From positions 310,001 through 374,000 of the forward strand of contig JAEVLN010000021.1 in assembly GCA_018350325.1 (NCBI GenBank): a stretch of 64,000 nt of DNA, in the 5' to 3' direction. A model generated the notes under the pieces. The model worked only from the letters and a program-made list of their open reading frames with translations, did no database searches and was not told the DNA's origin. The first letter of the stretch is position 1. Every line of letters begins with the position of its first letter. The translations under genes and the position numbers were made by a program. Origin of the DNA: Globodera rostochiensis (lineage: Eukaryota; Nematoda; Chromadorea; Rhabditida; Heteroderidae). Positions 41,446 to 53,218 of this stretch are shown here, piece after piece.

Positions 41446-42170
41446 TGATTTGGTTTGTTTATTTGAAAAATTTTTATATGTTCAATCAAAAACTAAAGCG
41501 CATTTAATTTATAATTACAATTACTTATTGAGCCATTAAAAAAACACGTATAAACACAAAAAATGCCCAATCAAACGCAAAGCTTTGGCGATCATCTCCG
41601 TGGTTGGAGGGCATGAATAATCGCTAATTTTATGCCAACTAAAAATAAATAAATAATTAAACCATTGAAAAATATTGCTGAACATACTATTGTTTAAACT
41701 TCCGGTCAAATTTAGTCAAAAATTAGAAATTTCTGTAATTGTTATGTACTAAAATCGCAAATGCAAATTACCAAACATTTATTTAAAAAATAATAATTCA
41801 ATATATGATAAAATTTAGCCATATCCTTTCTTGAAACAAGAATTTCAAAGAATTTTATCATTCGAAAATGCCCAGCATTGCAGTCTTTTAAAACTCATTT
41901 GTTTACATAATAAACAATAAATTCTGAAAAACGAATTTGTTAAAATTTAAATCTAATCAAAAAATTTACAACATTAAAAAAATTGATATTTTAATTGCAC
42001 AAAAATATTTGTTTTCGCTGAAGTTATTTATACACTATTTGAAACGGACAATAATTAATTATCCGGGTATTCATTAATTGAAATCTTTTTAGCAGATTAA
42101 GTTATAGATATAAGCATTAAATCATAATTTATACTTTAGTTGGAAGTTTGCGGGTCCGGACTTTTGTGCT
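41446..42170. other. AT-rich with one small ORF island
   Basis: At 41,525-41,614 the minus strand has MPSNHGDDRQSFAFDWAFFV then FIRVFLMAQ and TAA; the + strand has MPNQTQSFGDHLRGWRA and stop in the same island. Only one, if either, is likely coding. Confidence 0.35.
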
Positions 42171-42695
42171 TATTTATTCTTCAACAATCAAATGGGAAAA
42201 ATGATGAGAATCTTGTTGCAATGTCGGGGGCACAACAATGAATGATGGGAGGGACAGTGTGACGGGGAGAGAAGATGTGAAGTCGGCGGGGGAAGAAGAT
42301 GGAAGGGTGTGGGAAAGGGGAAAGTGTCCAAGTGTCCGGCCCCCTGGGCGATCCAAAGCCTTTAAACCCTTCGGTGGGAGGAGCTGATGGTGGGAATGGC
42401 CAAACGATGATGCGACGCCAATGGGTGAGGAGGGGACGCCCGGGGGGGGGGGAGCGATGTGACTGTTGCCGTTGGGCCGAAGGGAGAGAATTGGTGTGAT
42501 GGATGAATATGTTAATAGCGGAATTGATCGATGCTTACACGACCACCCCGCACGCGTTCGGTCCCTCGAACGAAAAAGTTTTTGTTTTGTTTTTGACGGG
42601 GACCGACCCGTTGGGGGTGCCGGGAATATTCGAGTGGGCGATTGGGTGTTTGGGTTGTTTCCGATTTCCGCATCGAATCGATTGTTCGTCGTTGA
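42171..42695 (-). other. GC-rich continuation downstream of the helicase gene
   Basis: Pro/Ser/Arg-coding, G-rich on + (including a run of ten or more G at about 42,439-42,451). It has the same base composition as the helicase tail and may be its 3' part after a missed intron or frame change: minus-strand stretches such as WPFPPSAPPTEGFKGFGSPR and SNIPGTPNGSVPVKNKTKTF are open. It ends abruptly in AT-rich DNA at about 42,170. The G-runs read as Pro on the minus strand. Confidence 0.35.
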
Positions 42696-44401
42696 TCATC
42701 GGAAGTAGAAATGTTCCGGGGCCTTCAGTTCTTCGCGTGCCCTCGTCTGTGGTGGAGGAGCAGTCATTGTCGCAGTGCCTTGTGCTTGTTCTGAAGCTGT
42801 TGCCGGACCAATTGGAGGTGCCTGGCTCGTCTGTGGCCGGAGGTAAGCAGTTCCGGTCGTAGGGTGTGTGACCATTGGTGGCGGGATGTTCAGTGGGACG
42901 GCGTGCTGTTGCATGTGCGCATCCGGAGTGAACATCCGCGATACTTGGGCCTGAGGCAGTTGCAGTTGACCCATCGGCATCAGTGGCGGGTACATGAAAT
43001 TGTTTGGAATGAATTGCATGTACTGTGGCAAAAATTGAAATTGCTGTTGGGCGAATTGCGGCCACTGTCCGATCGATGGGGTGGGGAACATGAGAGGCGC
43101 CGGGCGCCGGGGTTCCTGAAAAATTCCGCCAATGTGTTGTACTGCTCGAACTTGTTGCTGGAGGAAATCTGAAACTGGTTGGATTTGAACATTTGGGATT
43201 CCGATTGGCTGACTGTCCGTACTTGTTAATACGTTCTGCAGATCTGAACTGTGTGGGGGAGGGAGTGGAATGGGATTTGGTGAGAGTGGTTCGAAGTGCG
43301 ATCTCTCCGACGTGCTCGGTTCGTTCGGTGTTGCCTGTGGCTGGGGGTCCTTCAGACTTTCAACTACGGGACGGTTCGAGTGCTGGGCAACTCCCGGCCG
43401 TTCAGAGAATGCTTGTAACTGTTGGACATATTCTGCGCCTACAATTTCCGATTTTGTGGTTGCATGGTCGATGAACTTCCGCCAAATTCGGCCTCGCCTG
43501 AGAAGATCGAAGTCACCTACAAGAAATAACGCGTGTATAGCTCGAGATAATGCCGCAACGCTGCGATGGCTGTTTGTCAAAAAGGACAAAGTCTTCATGC
43601 TCTGCTGCGATGTTTCTGCTGCGGGTGGTCAGCAGAACGATTATTTGGGCCTGCTGCGCCTGATAGGCATCGACGGTCAGAATTGTCGATCTGAAATTAT
43701 TTCTCGCTTTGAGTTGGGCTGCTTGGTGCGCGTAGAGACATATGACTACAATTGAAATGTTTGGTGCGAAAGTGCGTTCCAAAACTGACAACAAGGTTTG
43801 TGCAGTGTTTGTCTGCGCAAGGTTTGAGAAGCTGAACGATATTTTGTCACGTTTCTCGGCTGACATTATCGAAATCAGAACGATTGGTGGGGCAGATTAT
43901 TGATTACAAGACTCCTTTCTTCGGCGCTTACCCCCGCCTTTATGTCCTCTCCGTAAATTGCTTTTGCGAGGCACTCTGTTATGAACGGGTGCCCTCTGTA
44001 AGAGACTTTGAGCTTTACCTGTGTGTCTGGTGTTATGTTCAGCACCGACTCAAACCAGAATTTTTGCAGGTCGTCAGGAATGTCGGCTAAAAAAACTCCT
44101 AATTGCATTGGATCCCCGGTAAGGACCAATTTCTTCAGATTTGGTGAAAGTGCAATGATTGGACCGATGGCATTTCGTGATGCCATGCCAGCTTCGTCGA
44201 TTAGTATGTGGGTGATAGGCTTGAAACAGTCAATGAGATCTTCGGCCATTGCAAGCGTTGCATACAGTATGCGTGGCTGCAGATTTAGCCAAATAACTCG
44301 AACTGCATCTTTTTCATCGAGCATTTTGGGCTTCTTTGCGACTGTCTTCCGGTACTTTTTCATTTTTTTAAATTTTTTTGTGTGCAAGTCTCTTAAATCA
44401 T
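42696..44401 (-). pseudogene. UPF1-like SF1 helicase, C-terminal half with Pro/Gln-rich tail
   Basis: Starts after TTTGCAG at 44,402 on the minus strand. SF1 motifs in order: motif II HILIDEAGMASRNAIG, motif III KKLVLTGDPMQLG, a VSYRGHPFITECLAKAIYGE segment, motif V STILTVDAYQAQQAQIIVLL (usual GQE replaced by AQQ), motif VI VAALSRAIHALFLVGDFDLL. These are the NAM7/UPF1/MOV10-type helicases, nucleic-acid-dependent ATPases. The Walker A motif is absent, so the 5' half is missing or lies beyond the satellite. Motif VI is followed by about 250 residues rich in Pro/Gln (FPTPSIGQWPQFAQQQFQFL). Two frame breaks, near 43,880 and near 43,578, each repaired by one base. Dead copy or assembly errors. 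Such helicases can be host genes or transposon cargo; the setting suggests the latter. Confidence 0.7.
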
Positions 44402-44615
44402 CTGCAAATTTTTAAATTAATTTAAATATATATTAAAATGATGTTTATGTATAAAAAATTAAAATGACAAATTTTTAGTAATATATTAATTTAAGCAAGT
44501 AAATAATTTTTTTTTAGTTTTTGATATCATTCAATGTGAAAACTGCGAACCTTCTAACTAAAAATCATATTTCATTTTTTGTTTTTTTCTTTTTTTTATT
44601 TATTTTTGGATTTAC
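44402..44615. other. AT-rich, probable intron of the helicase gene
   Basis: Lies between the first recognised helicase exon and a GC island on the same strand. Confidence 0.4.
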
Positions 44616-44672
44616 TATCTCTTTTTTCCAATGCCTTCGAAGATTTCCGATGCGCGGTCGTATCCGCCTCAA
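44616..44672 (-). CDS. possible upstream helicase exon
   Basis: The minus strand has TAAAATAAG then LRRIRPRIGNLRRHWKKEI and an ATA|GTAAAT donor, 19 codons exactly. Basic like the next exon (KKFKKMKKYRKTVAKKP). However, phase 0 here does not join the 44,401 acceptor without a stop, so the link is unproven. The + strand has MPSKISDARSYPPQLILYPP. Confidence 0.33.
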
Positions 44673-45033
44673 CTTATTTTATACCCCCCTTTAAATTATT
44701 TATGTGTTTAAAACTGGATTGATATTGTGTTAAAGTCTTCTTATTACCTATAATTTTATTATATTTTTAAAGTGTGATTCACTCAAACCCTGAAAGTAAA
44801 TTTGTTTGCAAATTAATGAAATACGATTTTTTAAAAGAATTTATTTTGAATTTGAGTTTTTTTGGGGTTTACTCCAATTTGACCCAAAACCAAAAAGTAT
44901 TTAATTTGCATTTTTTTCCAATTATCATTTCCCGATATTATTTTTATAGATCATGATAAAAGACTTCATGTGAACTTGACGATAGAATAATTTTCTTTTC
45001 CTTTAAACATAATATTTTTAAATTCTGATCAAG
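44673..45033. other. AT-rich DNA
   Basis: No supported feature. Confidence 0.5.
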
Positions 45034-45120
45034 GTACGAGTACCCAAACACCTTATACATTGCACTCTCCCAACGTATAACGACGACAAATTTATCGAGG
45101 AACTGCTGACGAGATTATAA
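45034..45120 (+). CDS. candidate terminal exon, 28 codons
   Basis: TGATCAAG is followed by VRVPKHLIHCTLPTYNDDKF IEELLTRL and TAA at 45,118-45,120. Clear GC rise over exactly this interval. Opposite strand to the helicase, so a different gene. Family unknown. Confidence 0.42.
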   Translation, partial: VRVPKHLIHCTLPTYNDDKFIEELLTRL

Positions 45121-45287
45121 TATCACGAACAGGATGTAAATGCAACAATAAGTTTCTTAAGTTTTAAAAACCGAAGTAAATTAATTAAAATAAATTTTTT
45201 AATTGTTTAAATCAAAGTGGATAATATTAATCAAAAATCTAACAAAATTTTATTAATTATATCTCAAATTCAAAATTTGTAATTTCC

Positions 45288-48200
45288 AGTTACTTTTTTG
45301 AGCATTTTATTTTTTGAAGAATAGTGTGCTAAAAAAAGCGAGTCAGACGGTTAGAGTAATTTGGTCATCAACGCACACCATCTAATAATTTTTTAGTTAC
45401 TTTTTTGAACATTTTATTTTTTGAAGAAATAGGGTGCTAAAAAGAGGGAGTCAGACAGTTAGAGTAATTTGGTCATCAACGCACCCCATCTAATATTTTT
45501 TTAGTTACTTTTTTGATCATTTTATTTTTTGAAAAAATGGTGTTGCTAAAAAGAGAGAGTCAGACGGTTAGAGTAATTTTGTCATCAACGCACCCCATCT
45601 AATAATTTTTTAGTTACTTTTTTGAACATTTTATTTTTTGAAGAAATAGTGTGCTAATAGGAGAGAGTTAAGACGGTTAGAGTAATTTGGTCATCAACAC
45701 ACCCCATCTAATATTTTTTTAGTTACTTTTTTGAACATTTTATTTTTTGAAGAAATAGTGTGCTAAAAAGAGAGAGTTAGACGGTTAGAGTAATTTGGTC
45801 ATCAACGCACCCCATCTAATAATTTTTTAGCTACTTTATTGAACATTTTAATTTGAAGAAATAGGTGCTAAAAAGAGAGAGTCAGACAGTTAGAGTAATT
45901 TGGTCATCAATGCACCCCAGCTAATAATTTTTTAGTTACTTTTTTGAACATTTTATTTTTTGAAGAAATAGTGTGCTAAAAAGGGAGAGTCTGACTGTTA
46001 GAGTAATTTAGTCATCAACGCACCCCATCTAATAATTTTTTAGCTACTTTATTGAACATTTTAATTTGAAGAAATAGGTGCTAAAAAGAAGAGTCAGACG
46101 GTTAGAGTAATTTGGTCATCAACGCACCCCAGCTAATAATTTTTTAGTTACTTTTTTGAACATTTTATTTTTTGAAGAAATAGTGTGCTAAAAAAGGAGA
46201 GTCTGACTGTTAGAGTAATTTTGTCATCAACGCACCCCATCTAATAATTTTTTAGTTACTTTTTTGAACATTTCATTTTTTGAAGAAATTGTGTGCTAAA
46301 AAGAGAGCGTCAGACGGTTAGAGTAATTTGGTCATCAACGCATCCCATCTAATATTTTTTTAGTTACTTTTATGAACATTTTATTTTTTGAAGAATAGTG
46401 TGCTAAAAAAAGCGAGTCAGACGGTTAGAGTAATTTGGTCATCAATGCACCCCATCTAATAATTCTAATAATTTTTTAGTTACTTTTTGAACATTTTATT
46501 TTTTGAAGAAATAGTGTGCTAAAAAGAAGAGTCAGACGGTTAGAGTAATTTGGTCATCAACGCACCCCATCTAATAATTTTTTAGTTACTTTTTTGAACA
46601 TTTTATTTTTTGAAGAAATAGTGTGCTAATAGGAGAGAGTTAGACGGTTAGAGTAATTTGGTCATCAACGCATCCCATCTAATATTTTTTTAGTTACTTT
46701 TTTGATCATTTTATTTTTTGAAGAAATAGTGTGCTAAAAAGAAGAGTCAGACGGTTAGAGTAATTTGGTCATCAATGCACCCCATCTAATAATTCTAATA
46801 ATTTTTTAGTTACTTTTTGAACATTTTATTTTTTGAAGAAATAGTGTGCTAAAAAGAAGAGTCAGACGGTTAGAGTAATTTGGTCATCAACGACCCCAGC
46901 TAATAATTTTTTAGTTACTTTTTTGAACATTTTATTTTTTGAAGAAATAGTGTGCTAAAAAAGGAGAGTCTGACTGTTAGAGTAATTTTGTCATCAACGC
47001 ACCCCATCTAATAATTTTTTAGTTACTTTTTTGAACATTTTATTTTTTGAAGAAATAGTGTGCTAATAGGAGAGAGTTAGACGGTTAGAGTAATTTGGTC
47101 ATCAACGCATCCCATCTAATATTTTTTTAGTTACTTTTTTGATCATTTTATTTTTTGAAGAAATAGTGTGCTAAAAAGAAGAGTCAGACGGTTAGAGTAA
47201 TTTGGTCATCAATGCACCCCATCTAATAATTCTAATAATTTTTTAGTTACTTTTTGAACATTTTATTTTTTGAAGAAATAGTGTGCTAAAAAGAAGAGTC
47301 AGACGGTTAGAGTAATTTGGTCATCAACGACCCCAGCTAATAATTTTTTAGTTACTTTTTTGAACATTTTATTTTTTGAAGAAATAGTGTGCTAAAAAGA
47401 GAGAGTCAGACGGTTAGAGTAATTTGGTCATCAACGCATCCCATCTAATATTTTTTTAGTTACTTTTTTGATCATTTTATTTTTTGAAGAAATAGTGTGC
47501 TAAAAAGAAGAGTCAGACGGTTAGAGTAATTTGGTCATCAATGCACCCCATCTAATAATTCTAATAATTTTTTAGTTACTTTTTGAACATTTTATTTTTT
47601 GAAGAAATAGTGTGCTAAAAAGAAGAGTCAGACGGTTAGAGTAATTTGGTCATCAACGACCCCAGCTAATAATTTTTTAGTTACTTTTTTGAACATTTTA
47701 TTTTTTGAAGAAATAGTGTGCTAAAAAGAGAGAGTCAGACGGTTAGAGTAATTTGGTCATCAACGCACCCCATCTAATAATTTTTTAGTTACTTTTTTGA
47801 ACATTTTATTTTTTGAAGAAATAGTGTGCTAATAGGAGAGAGTTAGACGGTTAGAGTAATTTGGTCATCAACGCATCCCATCTAATATTTTTTTAGTTAC
47901 TTTTTTGATCATTTTATTTTTTGAAGAAATAGTGTGCTAAAAAGAAGAGTCAGACGGTTAGAGTAATTTGGTCATCAATGCACCCCATCTAATAATTCTA
48001 ATAATTTTTTAGTTACTTTTTGAACATTTTATTTTTTGAAGAAATAGTGTGCTAAAAAGAAGAGTCAGACGGTTAGAGTAATTTGGTCATCAACGACCCC
48101 AGCTAATAATTTTTTAGTTACTTTTTTGAACATTTTATTTTTTGAAGAAATAGTGTGCTAAAAAGAGAGAGTCAGACGGTTAGAGTAATTTGGTCATCAA

Positions 48201-49094
48201 CGCATCCCATCTAATATTTTTTTAGTTACTTTTTTGATCATTTTATTTTTTGAAGAAATAGTGTGCTAAAAAGAAGAGTCAGACGGTTAGAGTAATTTGG
48301 TCATCAATGCACCCCATCTAATAATTCTAATAATTTTTTAGTTACTTTTTGAACATTTTATTTTTTGAAGAAATAGTGTGCTAAAAAGAAGAGTCAGACG
48401 GTTAGAGTAATTTGGTCATCAACGACCCCAGCTAATAATTTTTTAGTTACTTTTTTGAACATTTTATTTTTTGAAGAAATAGTGTGCTAAAAAGAGAGAG
48501 TCAGACGGTTAGAGTAATTTGGTCATCAACGCACCCCATCTAATAATTTTTTAGTTACTTTTTTGAACATTTTATTTTTTGAAGAAATAGTGTGCTAATA
48601 GGAGAGAGTTAGACGGTTAGAGTAATTTGGTCATCAACGCATCCCATCTAATATTTTTTTAGTTACTTTTTTGATCATTTTATTTTTTGAAGAAATAGTG
48701 TGCTAAAAAGAAGAGTCAGACGGTTAGAGTAATTTGGTCATCAATGCACCCCATCTAATAATTCTAATAATTTTTTAGTTACTTTTTGAACATTTTATTT
48801 TTTGAAGAAATAGTGTGCTAAAAAGAAGAGTCAGACGGTTAGAGTAATTTGGTCATCAACGACCCCAGCTAATAATTTTTTAGTTACTTTTTTGAACATT
48901 TTATTTTTTGAAGAAATAGTGTGCTAAAAAAGGAGAGTCTGACTGTTAGAGTAATTTTGTCATCAACGCACCCCATCTAATAATTTTTTAGTTACTTTTT
49001 TGAACATTTTATTTTTTGAAGAAATAGTGTGCTAATAGGAGAGAGTTAGACGGTTAGAGTAATTTGGTCATCAACGCACCCCATCTAATAATTT
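45288..49094. repeat. satellite array, about 35 monomers, 766-bp higher-order repeat
   Basis: The monomer is about 109 bp: AGTTACTTTTTTGAACATTT ... GAAGAAATAGTGTGCTAAAA ... AGACGGTTAGAGTAATTTGG ... CATCAACGCACCCCATCTAA. A diagnostic variant (ATCAATGCACCCC followed by TAATAATTCTAATAA) starts at 46,441, 46,771, 47,208, 47,537, 47,974, 48,303 and 48,740, steps 330, 437, 329, 437, 329, 437. From 46,771 every second step is exactly 766 bp, a seven-monomer unit (3+4). Within it, variants such as AATAGGAGAGAGTTAGAC, GCATCCCATCTAATATTTT and CAACGACCCCAGCTAATAA recur in fixed order. The left third (45.3-46.4 kb) is more irregular. No coding. Confidence 0.95.
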
Positions 49095-49818
49095 CCGATC
49101 AATTTTTTCTACTAAGGCTTGTATCAACTTTTATTTAATTATAATTAACCATTTTATTCTGTTTTTGTTTAAAATATTTTAAGTTTTAAATTTCTAAGAA
49201 TTTAACTTTTGTAAATACTTTATTTTAAATTATTACAATCTTTTTGTGCTTTGTTTTGGTTTTTATGAAACATTCCATAATCTTTTTGTGAATAAGACAA
49301 AAAAATGTTTTTATTTCGCTAAACAATTATTTAATATCTAATAACAATTTATTTGTGTGTTATGTTGTTTTATTTATTTAATCTATTACATGATTTTCCT
49401 TTTTTGCTTCTGCAAAATACAAGCAGTCTTCTTTAAAATTGGTCCGGTAATTTTGTAATTATTTTGAACTTTAATGCTATTATTTTCTGGATGTTTCTTT
49501 ATATGATTAATTTATTTAGCACTTTGTTAAATTTTTTCTTTTGGGATTAATCACATTTTAGTGTTAAAAAATTTAGATAAATAAACAATTATTAAGTACT
49601 TCAAATAAATTATTCTTAAAAAAGTTATAATTAATAGTTTACTGGATTTCTGTTCTTTTTAAAAGTTTCCATAATCCTATGGTTTATGGATATGATTATT
49701 CAAAACCAAAATTCAGTTAAATTTTTATTATTCATTTAGCGATATTTATTATTTAGTTAATTTGGCTTTAAAAAATTGTTGCTGTCAAGTCCAATATTAG
49801 TTTTTTATTAAAATTTTT
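49095..49818. other. AT-rich DNA
   Basis: No supported feature. Confidence 0.5.
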
Positions 49819-50673
49819 TTATTTAAAATTTTTTTTCTGCGATATCAGGAGCAGCAGCAGACAAGCGACACTAAATCCCAGACAGCAAAGTGTTGCAACA
49901 AGTGCCAACCAAAAGAGGAAACCATCTGCATAAAATTGAATTTTTAAATTTTAAAATTGATGCAAGGAACTTATATCAAACATTTAATGAATACTTCTTA
50001 GGTATAATGTCTAAAAACAAAATTTAATTTGCGTATATTGAAATAAGCTGAAATAAAAATAGATTTAAATATTTTTCGGAAAGGTTTTTGTTTTAATGAT
50101 TTAATAAATTATAATATGTATGAAGATGGTCTTTACGGATTTGAAAAATAACACAAAATTTTTATATATTAGAGCAATATTGTAAAATATATTTCTTTAA
50201 AGATATTCCGTTTATTTTCTCAATAAATCCCTTTTACTGTTTAGAATTATTTTATTATTTGTTCAATATATTCAAAAAATATTTCTACCGTTTTTTTGCA
50301 AATTTTTATGTTCGGATTATTAATTAATTATTAAAATGACGGCCATTTTTTTTCTTTTGTTATGTATAGCTTTTTTTGCTAAAACGTGATTTTATTTTTT
50401 TAATAAATTTTTTGCCAATCATTGTTTATTTCAAAAATTCGTAACTTTCTTTAACGTTATAAATGGTTTTTTGCTACAATAGTAATTATTTTAATATTTG
50501 TCTTTAATTAAATTGTTAAAATGAAGTTGTTGATGTTGTTATATTCTACCAATGTACCATTTATTACTGTTGTCTCAATTTTTGAGAAGCCGGGGCCGTC
50601 CTGGCCCAAGAGATATCCGCCGATGAAAAGCCCTAGAATGACTCTAGAAAAGATTAAAGGAAAGGCCCCGAGC
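49819..50673 (-). CDS. membrane protein gene, last two exons (phase-consistent)
   Basis: Minus strand. Exon 50,558-50,673 (after AAATCGCAG) reads LGAFPLIFSRVILGLFIGGY then LLGQDGPGFSKIETTVIN and ends G|GTACAT. Exon 49,819-49,925 (after TTTATGCAG) supplies AT to complete GAT (Asp) and reads GFLFWLALVATLCCLGFSVA CLLLLLISQKKNFK before TAA. The result is one hydrophobic helix, a short polar loop, a second strong TM helix and a basic tail: an integral membrane protein C-terminus. Complement of the last exon is open too (EQQQTSDTKSQTAKCCNKCQ), but the spliced pair favours minus. Transporter or channel family not identified. Confidence 0.52.
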
Positions 50674-50736
50674 CTGCGATTTTCATGAGGCAATTTAATT
50701 TTATGTTTGTATTGCAACAACATTTAACAATTCCTG

Positions 50737-50805
50737 CTGCTAGTGCTCGAAGTCTGTTGATTGTGGACGCAACAAGGGCTTGCGCCTCATTTCGCTCGTA
50801 GCTTT
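50737..50805 (-). CDS. possible upstream exon of the membrane protein gene
   Basis: The minus strand reads KSYERNEAQALVASTINRLR ALAAGIV, then ATT|GTTAAA. Amphipathic, protein-like, GC-rich. Its phase does not join simply to the 50,673 exon, so the link is tentative. Confidence 0.4.
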
Positions 50806-51806
50806 TCTTTTAAATATACGCTACTCGATTTTTAAAATAATTAATTTTCTAGGGTATTTGTATTTTAAGTTGTAAAGCTTAAAATATTAGAACACAAATA
50901 AATACAATTAACTTCATTTTACGTTAACTTCTTTAGTGTGTTTCCTAAAAATGCATAAAAAAATATTTGATTCACATATTATAAGGAGCAAATCATCATT
51001 TAAAAGAATTTTACAAGAAAAGTTTAAGATTAATAAATTTCTAATTTTCTATATGGTAGTTTTTTTAAACTATATTATTTTATTATTATGCTTACGTCAA
51101 TTTGCAATCAAATTGTACAAGTTATGCGATTTCAAATTAAATTTCTAACTGTTTTAAAAATATGTTTATATTTAATTTTTGTGTTATATGACTATTTCCA
51201 AATTTGTAGGTTAAAATGAATTTTTTAAATTTTTATACATAAGAAAAACTAATATAAATTGATAAAAATTAATTTTTTTGTTTTGTACTTTATTCAATAA
51301 CTTTTTTTTCAATTTATAACTTCGGTAAATCTGATGGGGTTATTAAGAATTTATTAAATATTCCTTTCGGCTCATGTATAATATATCAGAGTCCAGCCCA
51401 ATATTTAGGTTATGCCGTTGATATAGTGTTTTTATGCAGACTCTTGATTAGTTTTTAAATAAATTGGCAATCTTTGTCTGTTATAAGTTTCGCCAATTAT
51501 AATAAACATTTAATCAATTGTTCTTTTGTTCCGTAATTAACATTTTATATCAAATTTGGGTATTTTACTAATTTTTTTGCATATAGTTTAAAAGGAAAGA
51601 GCCATAAATATTTAGAAATGAATCGGCCTCGCGGTTCTTCTCGCTTTTCCTCTTTGAAATAGCATACCAATTTTAATTTTAATTACTTTTATAGATTTAT
51701 TGAGCTTTTTAGAAATTTTTATTTATAGCGTAATAAAGTGTTTATAATGGGTTTCTAAATTAGATAACGGTTTATTTGAAAGCATACAAGGAATGTCGCC
51801 ACACAG
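50806..51806. other. AT-rich with a micro-ORF at 51,618
   Basis: 51,618-51,662 (+) is a 14-codon ORF MNRPRGSSRFSSLK in a GC-rich patch. The rest is A/T-rich. Confidence 0.35.
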
Positions 51807-51937
51807 ATAAATCGTTTCATTGCGCAGCCATGAAGAGATTATCCATGACGGGATTGCTTCGGAATGGTTTAGAAGGCGTTATAGCAATAGTAATTTTCAG
51901 TTGCAATTGTTCCGCTTGCTCGTTGGCTGCGGAGTGA
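51807..51937 (+). CDS. candidate exon or 35-codon ORF
   Basis: CCACACAG is followed by KSFHCAAMKRLSMTGLLRNG then LEGVIAIVIFSCNCSACSLA AE and TGA. From the ATG at 51,830 the peptide has a basic start and a hydrophobic core, like a signal peptide. A second frame (SHEEIIHDGIASEWFRRRYS) is open for 68 codons across the same island. Only one can be right. Confidence 0.38.
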
Positions 51938-52079
51938 CTTTTATATCATCTAATCCTTTTTTTACTTTGATACTTGGATTTATAACTTATTTTTGTTTGT
52001 TATTCATATACTGATCTTTATTTTATTAAATAGTTTAGTTGAGATAAATCATTATTTTAACATTATACACCATCAATGT

Positions 52080-52490
52080 GAAATTGAATTCAATAAACAG
52101 GTAATGAAGAATTCTTTTTGTTCTCATTGCAAGTCTCTCTCTTGCGCAATATTTCAAAATCAATTCGCAAATAATAAAATGTTGTTAAATGTCCGTTTAA
52201 TTTTGATAAGCTCTTTTATTTTATTGCAATAATAAGAGTCGAATTTCCGTCTTTTAATTTTTAGATATTTGTTTTTAAAAATAATACCACAAATTACTTT
52301 GATGTTAATTATTTCATGTTTTAAAATTTATTTTAATAAAGATTTATTTTTGTAACATTTTAAACAATTATTAGTCTCATACATGGGAATACACATTTGC
52401 CATCCCCACCTAAATAAGCATAACAAAAAGTCACAGCATTCTTATTTAAATATGCGTCTAACCATTTTGCAATCAACATGCGTGAATATT
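52080..52490 (+). repeat. diverged direct duplication, copy 2 (left part)
   Basis: Partner of 24,190-24,690. The open frame QCEIEFNKQVMKNSFCSHCK is shared in part with copy 1. An insertion of about 60 bp relative to copy 1 is present at 52,380-52,430. Confidence 0.65.
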
Positions 52491-52849
52491 ATGTTTACTA
52501 GGGTAGCTCACGGTCGGTTTTAAACCGGTACCCCCGGTTTTCGGTTAGGCCGGTTTTGCGACCCCCGGTTTTCGGTTTCGGTTTTTGGCCGACACCCGGT
52601 TAACCGAAAACCGAAAGCGGTTTTTGGCAAACAATATGTGGGACCCTTTTGATTTTCAATCGTAATTTTTGCAACCAATTTTTTAACACTTGCGTTTTAT
52701 TTAAAAAAAGTTCTCAACATTTTTAATCAATTTGCTGTTGCCTAAGTACATTTTCTTCAATTTCTTCTTTGTTGTCTAATTCATCATCATCTGGCTCAAC
52801 ATCTTTAAACTGGCTTTAATAAGCATCAAATTTTCCGCCATTTTCGCGC

Positions 52850-53199
52850 TTAGCCTAAATAAATATGGTGATACCGTAAGGCAATAATTTTGTACCTATT
52901 CCTTAACGTGTTTGCATAAAGGAGCCCTGCCATTGAAAATGTCCTCTCACTGCTTACAGAAGTGGCAGGAACTGACAAAAAACGTTTGGCCCCCTCAGCA
53001 ATCAAAGGAAAACGAAATTTGTTGTTGCTCCACCATTCAAAAACATTTTCATCCCTCCCCAGTCGAACAATTCCATGCCGGAAAAGATTACCACGAGATT
53101 TGATCGGTGGGTTCCGCCCACCCATTTTCTCACTTTTGCTATCAAGGTGGTGATGCGACTATTGCATCGCAAAGCATCCCAAACTGAGAGATGGTACAT
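52850..53199 (-). pseudogene. hAT transposase 3' part with hATC dimerisation domain
   Basis: Minus strand: VWDALRCNSRITTLIAKVRK (a stretch typical just after the HTLQL region) and, in another frame, VFEWWSNNKFRFPLIAEGAK RFLSVPATSVSSERTFSMAG, the hATC domain signature ([LF]-A-x3-L-x-[IV]-x-x-[ST]-S-x-x-S-E-R-x-F-S-x-A-G). The catalytic Asp regions between BED and hATC are missing. An AATAG|GTACAAAA site after NTLRN may be a donor for a last small exon. Confidence 0.75.
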
Positions 53200-53218
53200 A
53201 TGCGCCGAACATTGAAAA

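Noticed and set aside
42299..43755. Long plus-strand frames opposite the helicase
   Set aside because: They are antisense shadows in a GC-rich gene; helicase motifs II-VI are all on the minus strand.
45288..49094. Could the 109-bp array be a CRISPR locus?
   Set aside because: Repeats are long, head-to-tail and without unique spacers, and the sequence is eukaryotic. It is a satellite.
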